Below, piece after piece: positions 38,584-49,011 of a DNA stretch of 64,000 nucleotides. Numbering within the stretch: position 1 is the first letter of the stretch; the number at the start of each line of letters is the position of its first letter. Under the pieces are notes generated by a model. The model was not told the origin of the DNA. It did no database searches and saw nothing but the letters and a program-made list of their open reading frames with translations. This DNA is from Vibrio sp. SNU_ST1 (GTDB lineage: Bacteria > Pseudomonadota > Gammaproteobacteria > Enterobacterales > Vibrionaceae): NCBI RefSeq assembly GCF_030563405.1, contig NZ_CP130748.1, forward strand, positions 2,356,001 to 2,420,000. Direction: 5' to 3'. The translations under genes and the position numbers were made by a program.

Positions 38584-40038
38584 ATGTTTAAACGCGCTCG
38601 CTCAATTGCTTGCTTATGCATCGCAGCTACATTAAGCCCCCCAACGTTGGCAAATACCAATGGTTTGGAGCTACCCGATATCGGCACCGCTGCTGGCGGC
38701 ACACTCACTATCGACCAAGAGCTTATCTATGGTGATGCTTACATGCGCATCATCAGAAGCAGCCAGCCTATCGTAAACGACCCGGTTCTAAACCAATACA
38801 TTGACACGCTTGGTCATCGCCTTGTCGCGAACGCAAATGATGTAAAGACACCTTTTCAGTTCTTTATGATCCGCGACCGCAACATCAACGCTTTTGCTTT
38901 TTTTGGTGGTTATGTTGCTTTGCACTCAGGTTTGTTCCTGCATGCACAGTCTGAAAGTGAACTGGCTTCCGTATTAGCGCACGAAATCGCGCACGTTACT
39001 CAGCGTCACTTAGCACGTAGTATGGAAGATCAAGCTCGCCGTTCACCTGCAACTATTGCAGCGCTCGCAGCTTCTGTATTATTGGCCATAGCTGCACCTG
39101 AAGCTGGTATCGCAGCCATCACTGCAACAACGGCAGGCAACATGCAAAGCCAAATCAACTACACCCGCAGTAATGAAAAAGAAGCTGACCGCTTTGGCAT
39201 CAACACGCTTGCGAAAGCTGGGTTCGATGTAAACGCTATGCCACGCTTCTTTGGCCGATTAGCTGATGAATACCGCTATGCAAGCACACCGCCACCAATG
39301 CTATTAACCCACCCATTACCAGAAGACCGAATCACAGATTCACGTGCTCGCGCTCGTAGCTATACACCACTAAAATTGGCTCCGTCACTGGATTACCATC
39401 TAGCAAGAGCTCGCATTGTCGCGCGCTATGCTGGCATCAATAATGATGCTGCCCTAGATTGGTTTGAGCGTAAGCTGAAGACAGCACCTAAAGCCATGGT
39501 TCCATCATTAGAATATGGCCAAGCACTGGTATACCTTGATTCTAAAAAATTAGATAAAGCAGAGCTGATTCTGACCAAACTCATCAACAGCGATCCAACC
39601 AACCTGTTTTATCTAGATGCCATTTCAGATCTGCATATTGAACAAAAACAACCTGAAATTGCGATTAAAGAACTAGAGTCAGCACTGGTTCGTCAACCAA
39701 ACAACCCAGTTCTAACCATTAACTACGCCAATGCGCTGATCGAAAATGAAGACCTACAGGAAGCCGTTCGCGTATTGCAACGTTACACACATGATAATCC
39801 GAACGACACCAATGGCTGGTACCTGCTTTCAAAGGCAAATACAAGCCTTGGTAATAGCGATGAAGAACTTGCTGCTAGAGCAGAGATCTTGGCACTGCAA
39901 GCCAACTGGAACAAAGCGATTCAGTACTACACGCAGGCGAGCCAAATCGCGGAACTAGGCAGCCTAAAACAAGCACGTTATGACGCTCGAATTGATCAAC
40001 TAATGATACAGCGCGAACGCTTCTTGTCGTTGCAATAG
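38584..40038 (+). CDS. bepA: Beta-barrel assembly-enhancing protease BepA (M48)
   Basis: BepA is a periplasmic metalloprotease and chaperone that works with the Bam complex and with LptD assembly, degrading stalled substrates. The 484-residue precursor has a signal peptide (cleavage near TLANT, residue 23-25), the zinc motif HEIAHVTQRH (His133/His137) and the third ligand in NEKEADRFG. A TPR domain covers about residues 300-480. The ATG at 38584 is chosen to fit the signal peptide. A TTG at 38533 is in frame. arsC follows, as in E. coli. Confidence 0.93.
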   Translation: MFKRARSIACLCIAATLSPPTLANTNGLELPDIGTAAGGTLTIDQELIYGDAYMRIIRSSQPIVNDPVLNQYIDTLGHRLVANANDVKTPFQFFMIRDRNINAFAFFGGYVALHSGLFLHAQSESELASVLAHEIAHVTQRHLARSMEDQARRSPATIAALAASVLLAIAAPEAGIAAITATTAGNMQSQINYTRSNEKEADRFGINTLAKAGFDVNAMPRFFGRLADEYRYASTPPPMLLTHPLPEDRITDSRARARSYTPLKLAPSLDYHLARARIVARYAGINNDAALDWFERKLKTAPKAMVPSLEYGQALVYLDSKKLDKAELILTKLINSDPTNLFYLDAISDLHIEQKQPEIAIKELESALVRQPNNPVLTINYANALIENEDLQEAVRVLQRYTHDNPNDTNGWYLLSKANTSLGNSDEELAARAEILALQANWNKAIQYYTQASQIAELGSLKQARYDARIDQLMIQRERFLSLQ

Positions 40039-40160
40039 GTATATGACTGGCAGCGAAGCACGTTGCCAAAATACAAAGAAAGCTCAACGTTACACAATAA
40101 GAAGCCACTCAGTTGGCTTCGACTGAACTATTAAATCAAAAATAATAATGAGGAAGAACC

Positions 40161-40511
40161 ATGTCTGTCGTGATTTATCATAACCCACGCTGCTCAAAGA
40201 GTCGTCAAACTCTCGAACTGCTTAAAACAAACGGCGTACAACCAGAGGTGATCAAATACCTAGATACGCCTTTGACTGTTGAACAGCTGAAAGTGCTTTT
40301 CACTCAGCTTGGTTTTGAGAGTGTTCGCGACATGATGCGTACCAAAGAAGCGGATTACAAAGAAGCGAACCTTGGTGACGCATCAGTGACTGATGAAAAT
40401 CTTTTCGCTGCGATGGCAACGAATCCAAAACTGTTTGAACGCCCAGTGGTTGTCGCGAACAACAAAGCAAAAATTGGTCGTCCACCAGAACAAGTACTAG
40501 AGATTCTGTAA
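40161..40511 (+). CDS. arsC: Glutaredoxin-dependent arsenate reductase ArsC
   Basis: This 116-residue ArsC has the catalytic Cys11 in HNPRCSKSRQTLELL, and the RPVVVANNKAKIGRPPE block with the conserved arginines. It reduces arsenate to arsenite with glutathione and glutaredoxin. No ars efflux genes are adjacent. It is the yfgD-type chromosomal copy next to bepA, so a housekeeping thiol-reductase role is also possible. wrbA starts six bases later. Confidence 0.92.
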   Translation: MSVVIYHNPRCSKSRQTLELLKTNGVQPEVIKYLDTPLTVEQLKVLFTQLGFESVRDMMRTKEADYKEANLGDASVTDENLFAAMATNPKLFERPVVVANNKAKIGRPPEQVLEIL

Positions 40512-41545
<1,034 letters not shown>

Positions 41546-41588
41546 TATTGATTCGATGCTCTAGATCTGACATGACAACAAATAAACA

Positions 41589-41624
41589 AAAAGCCCTGCG
41601 AGATTTCTCTTGCAGGGCTTTTTT
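41589..41624. terminator. Bidirectional terminator, DUF2069 / DUF2066
   Basis: AAAAGCCCTGC (41589-41599) pairs with GCAGGGCTTTT (41612-41622), with an inner GAGA/TCTC pair and T and A runs on either side. Confidence 0.87.
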
Positions 41625-41660
41625 CATGATTTCGTATCAATCAGTCATGTCGGTAAACGA

Positions 41661-42920
41661 TCACGAGCGAACCCATTCGTATATTAAGCTTGGCTTCGCA
41701 TGTACAGGCGCTGTGACAGGTAGCTCTTCCGCGACAGATTCCTCTCGCGTCACGTCAGTCGTATTTGTTAGCTCAGTATCCACTGATAGGTCGCTGCCTT
41801 TAATCACTTGAATACTTGGGGTTGTTTCATCACCCTTCGCACCAGCAATAACGGCAGTGTCATCGCCTACAGACATAGTGTTATCTTGCGCTTCGAACTC
41901 AGGGCTCACTTCAGGTTCAATATAAGACGCTTCAACCTTCGCGACTTGGCGAATACTTCCAACTTCTTGCTCAAACTCTTGTTGGGTCGATAACAAATGA
42001 ATTCGGAACGTCACTTCATTGTTTTGAATTTGTAGAATATCTAAGCTTGCAACCGAGTTTAGACGCTTAAGCGCATTCTCCAATTGGAAAAAGTCTTGAG
42101 CATTATTCAAACTGATAAACTGCGTTAAAATCGACTCTGATGATTCACTTGCTACAACAACAGCACTCTTCCCTGCGTAATAATTACTGATTTGATCAAC
42201 CAGTTTCTTAGACGTCGCCGCACTGTTACCCGATACCGAGCCGATTACCGGTGATGTTGGTGCGCTCGTTAACTGGTTTGGGGTTTGATCATATAAAGTC
42301 CAACGTAATCCAGAAGGTTGTGCCTTAATCACCAAAACAGCATCAACCGGATAACGTTGACTCGCATTGCTAATCGGTGTGACAAAGTTGCCCCATAAAT
42401 CCGAGGTAGCGATTCCCGTAACATCGTCAAAATCACCAACAGGAAACATCAAAGGCAAACCTCGCTCTTTTGCATTGGCTTGTAAGCCTGCAACTAACAG
42501 TGAGTTGGAGTGTTCCCAGACAATGTTCTTGTCGTAGTTATTCTCTTCCACCAGCCAAACAAGAATATTTGAGCGTGTATCAGGCCAGTACGGTAATTGC
42601 GCTTGAGTCAGTAGTGAACGAATTTGGGCGCCGTTAAAACGCATGCGCAATGTTGATTGGTCATTGCTTTCGCCAAAACTCATTTGAGACATGTACTGCG
42701 CACTCTTACGCATCGCCTTTTGAATCGTCTCATTCGACGCGACATCAGTTTGGCCAGTCGCACGTATCAATACCTGCTCCATGCCAGTATTTCTTGCCAC
42801 TTGTTCTGGTTGTTTGTCTTCGGCGTTAATCGCAACTTCAGCACTAAAGATATCTACTTGAGTTAAGGCATAACTCGGAGAGGCTAATAGTCCCATCAAC
42901 AACAATGCTATGTAGCGCAT
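41661..42920 (-). CDS. DUF2066 periplasmic protein
   Basis: This 419-residue protein has a clear signal peptide (MRYIALLLMGLLASPSYA) and matches DUF2066 in the body (ALTQVDIFSAEVAINAED, WLVEENNYDKNIVWEHSN, LMFPVGDFDDV). The last 90 residues are an acidic, Thr/Val-rich tail. The start at 42920 is chosen for the signal peptide. A longer in-frame start at 42962 adds 14 residues. Function is unknown. The family often lies near purM and uraA, as here. Confidence 0.85.
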   Translation of the reverse strand: MRYIALLLMGLLASPSYALTQVDIFSAEVAINAEDKQPEQVARNTGMEQVLIRATGQTDVASNETIQKAMRKSAQYMSQMSFGESNDQSTLRMRFNGAQIRSLLTQAQLPYWPDTRSNILVWLVEENNYDKNIVWEHSNSLLVAGLQANAKERGLPLMFPVGDFDDVTGIATSDLWGNFVTPISNASQRYPVDAVLVIKAQPSGLRWTLYDQTPNQLTSAPTSPVIGSVSGNSAATSKKLVDQISNYYAGKSAVVVASESSESILTQFISLNNAQDFFQLENALKRLNSVASLDILQIQNNEVTFRIHLLSTQQEFEQEVGSIRQVAKVEASYIEPEVSPEFEAQDNTMSVGDDTAVIAGAKGDETTPSIQVIKGSDLSVDTELTNTTDVTREESVAEELPVTAPVHAKPSLIYEWVRS

Positions 42921-43116
42921 ATTGATCCTAATATTCAAAGCTTGTGCCTTGATGATAAGCAACTATGGATTGAGGGGCAAGGTCGATAGCGCACACTGCG
43001 TTTAATAACCACAAAATATCACCTAACCATGATAAATCGTTCACTTGTAAACTAAATTTTTCTTATTTTGATAGAGATAAACATCACTAATATAAATAAA
43101 TTTGATCTACCCGACA

Positions 43117-43132
43117 TAGCAACCGATTGCCA
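43117..43132 (+). promoter_or_regulatory. Possible PurR-type operator upstream of uraA
   Basis: GCAACCGATTGC is palindromic at its ends and matches the PurR core GCAAACGTTTGC in nine of twelve positions. It lies about 70 bases before the uraA ATG. A better match is at 45300-45315. Confidence 0.4.
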
Positions 43133-43195
43133 AGTGATAGAATCCCGCGAATTTTTATTTTCACTTTTCATATAAAGACCATTTAAGGACATAAC

Positions 43196-44434
43196 ATGAA
43201 AAATGCTTTGCAAGGTGCGCAAATGCTATTTGTTGCTTTTGGCGCACTTGTATTGGTGCCCCTGCTGACAGGCCTTGACCCAAACGTAGCGCTCTTTGGT
43301 GCAGGTATCGGTACCCTTCTATTCCAACTTATTACACGCCGTTCAGTGCCAATCTTCTTAGCGTCTTCTTTTGCATTCATCGCACCTATCATGTTCGGCA
43401 TTCAAACTTGGGGTGTTGGTGCAACCATGGGCGGCCTTATGGCTGCAGGTGTTGTGTATGTATTAATGGGTGCATTGATTAAAGTACGTGGTGTCGCCTT
43501 CATCCATAAACTGCTTCCCCCAGTCGTGGTTGGCCCTGTAATCATGGTTATCGGTTTAGGTCTTGCACCTGTTGCGGTAAACATGGCTCTAGGTAAAACA
43601 GGCGATGGTGCGGTTCAACTGATTGAAGCAGACGCCGCGTTATGGATTTCTTCTATCTCATTACTGGTAACGATTGTCATCAGTGTTTTCTCGAAAGGCT
43701 TTCTTAAGCTGCTGCCGATCTTCGGCGGTATTGTTGCTGGTTATGTGACGAGCTTAGTATACGGCGTCGTTGATTTTACCCCTGTAGCTCAAGCTGCTTG
43801 GTTAGCTCTACCAAACTTCACAGCACCAGAGTTCAACATCAACGCTATCTTTTTTATGGTATTTGTAGCGATTGCACCTGCTGTTGAACACGTAGGCGAC
43901 ATGCTTGCTATCTCTAATGTAACCGGTAAAGACTACCTTAAGAAGCCAGGTTTACACCGCACAATTACTGGTGACGGTGTGGCAACGATTGCAGCTTCTA
44001 TGCTAGGCGCGCCACCAAACACAACGTACAGTGAAGTTACGGGAGCTGTAATGTTAACTAAAGCATTCAACCCTGTGATCATGACTTGGGCTGCAGTAAC
44101 AGCCATTGTTCTGGCGTTAGTAGGTAAGCTAGGCGCTCTATTACAAACGATTCCAGTTCCTGTTATGGGCGGCATCATGATTCTACTGTTTGGTTCTATC
44201 GCAACCGTAGGCTTGAATACTCTAATTCAGAACAAAGTCGACCTACACAAATCACGTAACCTTGTGATTGTGGGTATAACCCTAGTATTCGGTATTGGCG
44301 GCATGGCATTTGGCATCGGCGACTTTAGTCTGCAAGGCGTAAGCTTATGCGGCATCGTGGCAATTCTACTTAACCTAATTCTTCCAGAAGAGTTAGGCGA
44401 CAACACAGTGGTAGACAAAGCTCAGATCGACTAA
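43196..44434 (+). CDS. uraA: Uracil permease UraA
   Basis: UraA is a proton-coupled uracil symporter of the NCS2 family with 14 membrane segments arranged in core and gate domains. The 412-residue protein has the family signature around PPNTTYSEVTGAVMLTKAF and the substrate-contacting Glu in APAVEHVGDMLAIS. GGAC precedes the ATG. upp is convergent downstream with a shared terminator, so uptake and salvage genes are paired but not in one operon as in E. coli. Confidence 0.94.
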   Translation: MKNALQGAQMLFVAFGALVLVPLLTGLDPNVALFGAGIGTLLFQLITRRSVPIFLASSFAFIAPIMFGIQTWGVGATMGGLMAAGVVYVLMGALIKVRGVAFIHKLLPPVVVGPVIMVIGLGLAPVAVNMALGKTGDGAVQLIEADAALWISSISLLVTIVISVFSKGFLKLLPIFGGIVAGYVTSLVYGVVDFTPVAQAAWLALPNFTAPEFNINAIFFMVFVAIAPAVEHVGDMLAISNVTGKDYLKKPGLHRTITGDGVATIAASMLGAPPNTTYSEVTGAVMLTKAFNPVIMTWAAVTAIVLALVGKLGALLQTIPVPVMGGIMILLFGSIATVGLNTLIQNKVDLHKSRNLVIVGITLVFGIGGMAFGIGDFSLQGVSLCGIVAILLNLILPEELGDNTVVDKAQID

Positions 44435-44490
44435 CTGATTGATTGAGGCTTGTGATACTAAGTAAAAAGCATCACAAGTTAGTAAGATCA

Positions 44491-44523
44491 AAAAAGGGAG
44501 AGCATCGAATGCTCTCCCTTTTT
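44491..44523. terminator. Bidirectional terminator, uraA / upp
   Basis: AAAAGGGAGAGCAT pairs with ATGCTCTCCCTTTT around CGA, with A and T runs on either side. Confidence 0.9.
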
Positions 44524-44584
44524 ATTAATACGGCTAATTCAGCGAGTTAAGAAACGGTTTAGCGTAACTTAAGCTGAAACCAAA

Positions 44585-45211
44585 TTACTTAGTACCGAAG
44601 ATCTTATCACCAGCATCGCCAAGACCAGGAACAATGTAGCCCTTGTCGTTTAGCTTCTCATCGATTGCAGCAGTGTAAAGCTCAACATCTGGGTGCGCTT
44701 TTTCTAGTGCAGCGATACCTTCAGGGGCAGCAACAAGTACCAGTACTTTAAATACTTTACAGCCTTGCTCTTTTAGAAGGTCAAGAGTTGCAATCATAGA
44801 ACCGCCAGTTGCTAACATTGGATCAACCACTAGAGCAATACGCTCATCAATGTTAGATGCTAGCTTGTTGAAGTATGGTACAGGCTCTAATGTTTCTTCG
44901 TCGCGGTAGATACCCACGACACTGATTCGAGCACTTGGCATATGCTCTAAAACACCATCCATCATGCCTAGACCTGCACGTAGGATTGGCACTACTGTTA
45001 CCTTTTTACCTTTAATTTGGTCAACTTCTACTGGGCCGTTCCAACCATCAATAGTTACACGTTCAGTTTCAAAGTCTGATGTCGCTTCGTATGTTAGAAG
45101 GCTACCCACTTCTGTCGCTAGCTCACGAAAACGCTTAGTACTAATGTCACCTTCACGCATCAGGCCAATTTTATGTTTTACTAGCGGGTGTTTCACTTCA
45201 ACAACTTTCAT
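44585..45211 (-). CDS. upp: Uracil phosphoribosyltransferase Upp
   Basis: Upp makes UMP from uracil and PRPP, allosterically activated by GTP in related enzymes. The 208-residue length equals E. coli Upp. The PRPP motif [11 protein letters not shown] and the C-terminal uracil loop [11 protein letters not shown] are present. The ATG at 45211 gives the family start [14 protein letters not shown]. An alternative ATG five codons upstream (45226) is in frame. It is divergent from purM, with a PurR box between them. Confidence 0.96.
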   Translation of the reverse strand: MKVVEVKHPLVKHKIGLMREGDISTKRFRELATEVGSLLTYEATSDFETERVTIDGWNGPVEVDQIKGKKVTVVPILRAGLGMMDGVLEHMPSARISVVGIYRDEETLEPVPYFNKLASNIDERIALVVDPMLATGGSMIATLDLLKEQGCKVFKVLVLVAAPEGIAALEKAHPDVELYTAAIDEKLNDKGYIVPGLGDAGDKIFGTK

Positions 45212-45299
45212 TTCCAACTCCGGCAATATTTAAACAAACCTGTAGATTATACACGAACTGTGGGGTTATTTCAGAATCTTTATTCTAATAAAAAAAACC

Positions 45300-45315
45300 G
45301 CGCAAACGTTTGCTC
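45300..45315 (+). promoter_or_regulatory. PurR operator in the upp/purM intergenic region
   Basis: The core CGCAAACGTTTGC matches the PurR box ACGCAAACGTTTGCGT in 13 of 16 positions, with a perfect GCAAACGTTTGC palindrome. It overlaps the -35 element of the likely purM promoter (45310-45339), as expected for repression by PurR with hypoxanthine or guanine. Confidence 0.85.
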
Positions 45316-45339
45316 TTGGTAATCAAGCCCTGTTAGAAT
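45310..45339 (+). promoter_or_regulatory. Likely sigma-70 promoter of purM
   Basis: TTGCTC (45310-45315) and TAGAAT (45334-45339) are separated by 18 bases. The -35 overlaps the PurR box. Confidence 0.5.
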
Positions 45340-45380
45340 AGCGCCGTTTTCACATCCAACTTAAGTTCGAGGACTATCCC

Positions 45381-46421
45381 GTGAGTGGTAATACTTCTTC
45401 TCTAAGCTACAAAGACGCTGGTGTTGATATCGATGCAGGTAATGCACTAGTAGACCGTATTAAAGGTGCTGTTAAACGCACTCGTCGCCCTGAAGTAATG
45501 GGCGGTATTGGTGGCTTTGGCGCCCTATGTGAACTTCCAACGAAATACAAAGAGCCGGTACTTGTTTCAGGTACTGATGGTGTTGGTACTAAACTTCGCC
45601 TTGCTTTGGATCTGAAAAAACACGACACCATTGGTATCGACCTAGTGGCAATGTGTGTGAACGACCTAATCGTTCAAGGTGGTGAGCCGCTATTTTTCCT
45701 AGATTACTACGCAACAGGTAAGCTAGATGTAGATACAGCAGCAGACGTTGTTTCTGGTATTGCTGAAGGCTGTGTTCAAGCTGGTTGTGCATTAATCGGT
45801 GGTGAAACGGCTGAGATGCCTGGCATGTACGAAGGCGATGACTACGATGTTGCTGGCTTCTGTGTTGGTGTTGTAGAAAAAGCGAATATCATCGATGGCA
45901 CTAAAGTAGCAGCAGGCGACGCACTTATCGCTGTTGGCTCAAGTGGTCCACACTCAAACGGTTACTCTTTAATTCGTAAAGTTCTAGAAGTTTCTGGTGC
46001 TGATAAGAGTGAAGAACTGGAAGGTCGCACTATCGGTGAGCACCTACTAGAACCAACTAAGATTTACATCAAATCGGCACTTAAGATGATTGCAGAGCAT
46101 GACATTCATGCTATCTCGCACATCACAGGTGGTGGTTTCTGGGAAAACATCCCACGCGTACTTCCTGAAGGTACTAAAGCAGTGATTGATGGCAAGAGCT
46201 GGGAATGGCCTGCTATCTTCAACTGGCTACAAGAGAAAGGTAACGTGGAGACATTTGAAATGTACCGCACTTTCAACTGTGGTGTAGGCCTAGTTGTTGC
46301 TCTACCTAAAGATCAAGCAGACGCTGCTGTTGAACTACTGAAAGCCGAAGGCGAAAACGCTTGGGTTATCGGTGAGATCGCAAACGCTGAAGCTGGCGAA
46401 GAGCAAGTTGAAATCAAATAA
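45381..46421 (+). CDS. purM: Phosphoribosylformylglycinamidine cyclo-ligase PurM
   Basis: PurM makes aminoimidazole ribotide from FGAM with ATP, step five of purine synthesis. The 346-residue protein starts with GTG, preceded by GAGG. It has the family blocks [44 protein letters not shown] and [13 protein letters not shown]. PurR controls it through the box upstream. purN follows 120 bases later, but a hairpin terminator lies between, so purN expression may depend on read-through. Confidence 0.97.
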   Translation: MSGNTSSLSYKDAGVDIDAGNALVDRIKGAVKRTRRPEVMGGIGGFGALCELPTKYKEPVLVSGTDGVGTKLRLALDLKKHDTIGIDLVAMCVNDLIVQGGEPLFFLDYYATGKLDVDTAADVVSGIAEGCVQAGCALIGGETAEMPGMYEGDDYDVAGFCVGVVEKANIIDGTKVAAGDALIAVGSSGPHSNGYSLIRKVLEVSGADKSEELEGRTIGEHLLEPTKIYIKSALKMIAEHDIHAISHITGGGFWENIPRVLPEGTKAVIDGKSWEWPAIFNWLQEKGNVETFEMYRTFNCGVGLVVALPKDQADAAVELLKAEGENAWVIGEIANAEAGEEQVEIK

Positions 46422-46450
46422 GTGATGTAATCGCTTATTTAGTTAATAGA

Positions 46451-46474
46451 TGAGGACCTAATGGTCCTCATTTT
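46451..46474 (+). terminator. Hairpin terminator between purM and purN
   Basis: TGAGGACC (46451-46458) pairs with GGTCCTCA (46463-46470) around TAAT, followed by TTTT. Confidence 0.75.
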
Positions 46475-46541
46475 GCTATTTAGCCCGCAGAAAACCTTAG
46501 TTTATATAGGTACATTGTAAACAGTCCCGTTAATCAATCGC

Positions 46542-47228
46542 ATGACCCACTCTATGAAGAACAGCCATTCTATGAATAACAGTCACTCTAAGAAAAACAT
46601 CGTCGTTTTAGTCTCAGGAAGCGGAAGTAACTTACAGGCAATTTTGGACGCCTGCGATAGCAATATGATTGATGCTTCAGTTAAAGCTGTCTTCTCAAAT
46701 AAAGCAGAAGCTTTTGGTTTAGAGCGAGCGAAAACCGCTGGCGTTGACGCGAATTCAGTGAACCCAAAAGACTTTGGATCACGAGAAGAGTTTGATCATG
46801 AATTGATGATTCAAATCGATGCCTACCAACCCGATTTGATCGTACTTGCAGGCTATATGCGAATCCTAAGCCCAGAGTTTGTTCGTCACTATGCAGGTAA
46901 AATGGTCAACATCCACCCTTCTCTATTGCCTAAGTACCCTGGGCTACACACCCACCAGCGTGCCATTGATGCACAAGACAAAGAGCATGGCACAAGCGTC
47001 CACTTTGTTACCGAAGAGCTCGATGGTGGTCCTGTGATCTTACAAGCTAAGGTGCCAGTATTTGAAGATGATGATGCGGACATGTTAGCAAACCGAGTGC
47101 TGACTCAAGAGCATTGTATTTACCCGATGGTTTGTAAATGGTTTGCTGAAGATCGTTTATCGATGGTAAACGGGAAGGCTGTCTTAGACGGTGAAACATT
47201 AGGTACACACGGTTACGCAGAAGAGTAA
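46542..47228 (+). CDS. purN: Phosphoribosylglycinamide formyltransferase PurN (repeat-extended N-terminus)
   Basis: PurN transfers a formyl group from 10-formyl-THF to GAR. The catalytic core is standard: IVVLVSGSGSNLQAIL, MRILSPEFV, the active site HPSLLPKYPG and TSVHFVTEELDGGP. Unusually, about 18 residues precede the normal start. They are encoded by three imperfect 18-bp repeats with in-frame ATG codons at 46542, 46554 and 46572. No strong Shine-Dalgarno site marks any of the three, so the true start is uncertain. I report the longest form, 228 residues. Confidence 0.93.
   Translation: MTHSMKNSHSMNNSHSKKNIVVLVSGSGSNLQAILDACDSNMIDASVKAVFSNKAEAFGLERAKTAGVDANSVNPKDFGSREEFDHELMIQIDAYQPDLIVLAGYMRILSPEFVRHYAGKMVNIHPSLLPKYPGLHTHQRAIDAQDKEHGTSVHFVTEELDGGPVILQAKVPVFEDDDADMLANRVLTQEHCIYPMVCKWFAEDRLSMVNGKAVLDGETLGTHGYAEE
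46547..46600 (+). repeat. Triplicated 18-bp unit at the purN start
   Basis: Units at 46547-46564, 46565-46582 and 46583-46600 each read CACTCTATGAAGAACAG or close to it. The first two hold an in-frame ATG. In the third the same position is AAG, next to the expected native start of the PurN core. Confidence 0.75.
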
Positions 47229-47250
47229 TTCGTTGGGCTCCTCTAGCTAA

Positions 47251-47292
47251 GTAAATCGCGGAAGAAAAAAGTAAATCGCGGAAGAAAAAGCC
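47251..47292 (+). repeat. Tandem 20-bp duplication downstream of purN
   Basis: AGTAAATCGCGGAAGAAAAA occurs twice in direct tandem between the purN stop and its terminator. It is non-coding. Confidence 0.7.
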
Positions 47293-47310
47293 TAAAAAAA
47301 GTCCGAATAC

Positions 47311-47356
47311 AAAAAGGCCGCTCACTGACTTATTAGTACAGTAAGCGGCCTTTTTT
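47311..47356. terminator. Bidirectional terminator, purN / yafJ
   Basis: AAAAAGGCCGCT pairs with AGCGGCCTTTTT. The long loop contains a further ACTG/CAGT pair. Confidence 0.83.
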
Positions 47357-47385
47357 AATCAGGACAAATAATAGTATCGACTAGA

Positions 47386-48231
47386 TTAGCTCAATGGTTC
47401 TGTAGGTGCTTGGCTTGCCACCTTTTTAGGTGCGTAAGCGACATCTTCCAACGCTTGGTGGTTGTTGCCAATTAACTCTCCAAAATGAAACAGCGCGTAT
47501 TCACCCGGCTTCATTCTAAACCACTCTTCATTGTCTGTTAGAGGCTGAGTTGCAACGACTGTTACCACATCATTGGGCGTAGTTTCTTCTTGGAAGTTAA
47601 TCTCAACATCTTCATCAATCAGGCTCGCGTTACCAAAAGGAGCACGTCTTGTTATCCAGTACAAATGGTTCGTACAGTAGTTCATCACGTACTCACCATC
47701 ACTGAGCAGCATATTGAAAACACCTTTCTCTCGTAGCTGGTCACAACACTCAGCAACAAAGCGAAACATACCTTCCATATCTTGAGGAGGTTCAGGAAAA
47801 CGATCTTCAAGTTGTTTCAACAACCAACAGAAAGAGAGTTCACTGTCCGTCTCACCGACAGGTCTGAATCGACCACTAACCAGATCATCATAATCCGTTA
47901 GTTGACCATTGTGAGCAAAGGTCCAGTATCGTCCCCAAAGCTCACGGGTAAAAGGGTGAGTATTTTCTAGATTAACGCCACCACGGTTGGCTTGACGGAT
48001 ATGACTGACAACAGCTTGGCTCTTAATTGGGTAGTTTTGAACCAACTCAGCGATCTTAGATTCACAGCTAGGATTAGGATCTTTAAATGTACGAAAACCC
48101 TTTCCTTCATAGAAGGTAATACCCCAACCATCACGATGTGGGCCGGTATTGCCTCCACGCTGCATAAGACCAGTAAAGCTAAAACAAATATCAGTTGGCA
48201 CATTCGCGCTCATACCGAGCAATTCACACAT
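47386..48231 (-). CDS. yafJ: Class II glutamine amidotransferase YafJ
   Basis: This stand-alone Ntn-hydrolase glutaminase domain has the nucleophile Cys2 (MCELLGMSAN), exposed after Met removal. The family blocks are RGGNTGPHRDGWGI, HIRQANRGGVNLENTHPF and FAHNGQL. The 281-residue protein has no synthetase domain. E. coli yafJ is equally uncharacterised but likewise next to gmhA. Family members are proposed to hydrolyse gamma-glutamyl compounds, but the substrate is unproven. It lies 67 bases after gmhA on the same strand. Confidence 0.9.
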   Translation of the reverse strand: MCELLGMSANVPTDICFSFTGLMQRGGNTGPHRDGWGITFYEGKGFRTFKDPNPSCESKIAELVQNYPIKSQAVVSHIRQANRGGVNLENTHPFTRELWGRYWTFAHNGQLTDYDDLVSGRFRPVGETDSELSFCWLLKQLEDRFPEPPQDMEGMFRFVAECCDQLREKGVFNMLLSDGEYVMNYCTNHLYWITRRAPFGNASLIDEDVEINFQEETTPNDVVTVVATQPLTDNEEWFRMKPGEYALFHFGELIGNNHQALEDVAYAPKKVASQAPTEPLS

Positions 48232-48260
48232 GGTTTAATCTACTCCCTATAAAAACCAAT

Positions 48261-48285
48261 GGAGCCACAAACCTAGGCTCCAAAT
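48261..48285 (-). terminator. Hairpin between gmhA and yafJ
   Basis: GGAGCC (48261-48266) pairs with GGCTCC (48276-48281). A T run follows after four bases on the minus strand. Partial termination is likely. Confidence 0.55.
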
Positions 48286-48298
48286 GTCTGTAAAACTA

Positions 48299-48874
48299 TT
48301 ATTCCATTTCTTTTTCAACAAGCTGAATCACAATGTGGATGATCTTAATGTGAATCTCTTGGATACGGTCAGCGTAGCCAAAGTGTGGCACTCGGATTTC
48401 GATATCAGCACAACCTGCCATTTTACCGCCATCTTTACCGGTAAGCGCAATGGTTTTCATACCTTTAGCTTGAGCAGCTTCAATTGCTTTTAAGATGTTG
48501 GCAGAGTTACCTGAAGTCGACAAACCAAATAACACATCACCTTTACGGCCTACCGCTTCTACATAACGAGAAAATACGTGATCGTAGCCAAAGTCATTAC
48601 TCACACAAGACAGATGACTAGGATCTGAAATCGCAATACCAGCGTAACCTGGACGATTTTCACGGTATCGGCCTGTTAGCTCTTCCGCGAAGTGCATTGC
48701 ATCACAGTGTGAACCACCGTTACCACAAGAAAGCACTTTGCCCTCTTGCTTGAATGAATCTGCGATCATTTTTGCAGCAGCTTCAATTTGAGCAATGTTA
48801 TGGTCATCACTCAAGAACTTGTTCAGAACGTCAGCAGCTTCGTTCAATTCACTTTTGATTAGGTCTTGGTACAT
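48299..48874 (-). CDS. gmhA: Phosphoheptose isomerase GmhA
   Basis: GmhA converts sedoheptulose 7-phosphate to D-glycero-D-manno-heptose 7-phosphate, the first step to the LPS inner-core heptose. The 191-residue SIS-domain protein has the substrate loop [21 protein letters not shown] (also bearing zinc-site residues), the SIS loop [17 protein letters not shown] and ligand residues near the C-terminus ([13 protein letters not shown]). Loss would truncate the LPS core. It is followed by yafJ and divergent from fadE, as in enteric genomes. Confidence 0.96.
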   Translation of the reverse strand: MYQDLIKSELNEAADVLNKFLSDDHNIAQIEAAAKMIADSFKQEGKVLSCGNGGSHCDAMHFAEELTGRYRENRPGYAGIAISDPSHLSCVSNDFGYDHVFSRYVEAVGRKGDVLFGLSTSGNSANILKAIEAAQAKGMKTIALTGKDGGKMAGCADIEIRVPHFGYADRIQEIHIKIIHIVIQLVEKEME

Positions 48875-49011
48875 TTGGCTTATCTCTTATGTTTTTTGAC
48901 GCAACTTAAAGTGCGTGAAATGAGAATTGAGGGTTTTCCCCTCTTTATAACTGAGTTTACCCACAAACATGAAATAGTGTCGACACTTAAGCCCAAAGAT
49001 TGCCACCTTTA

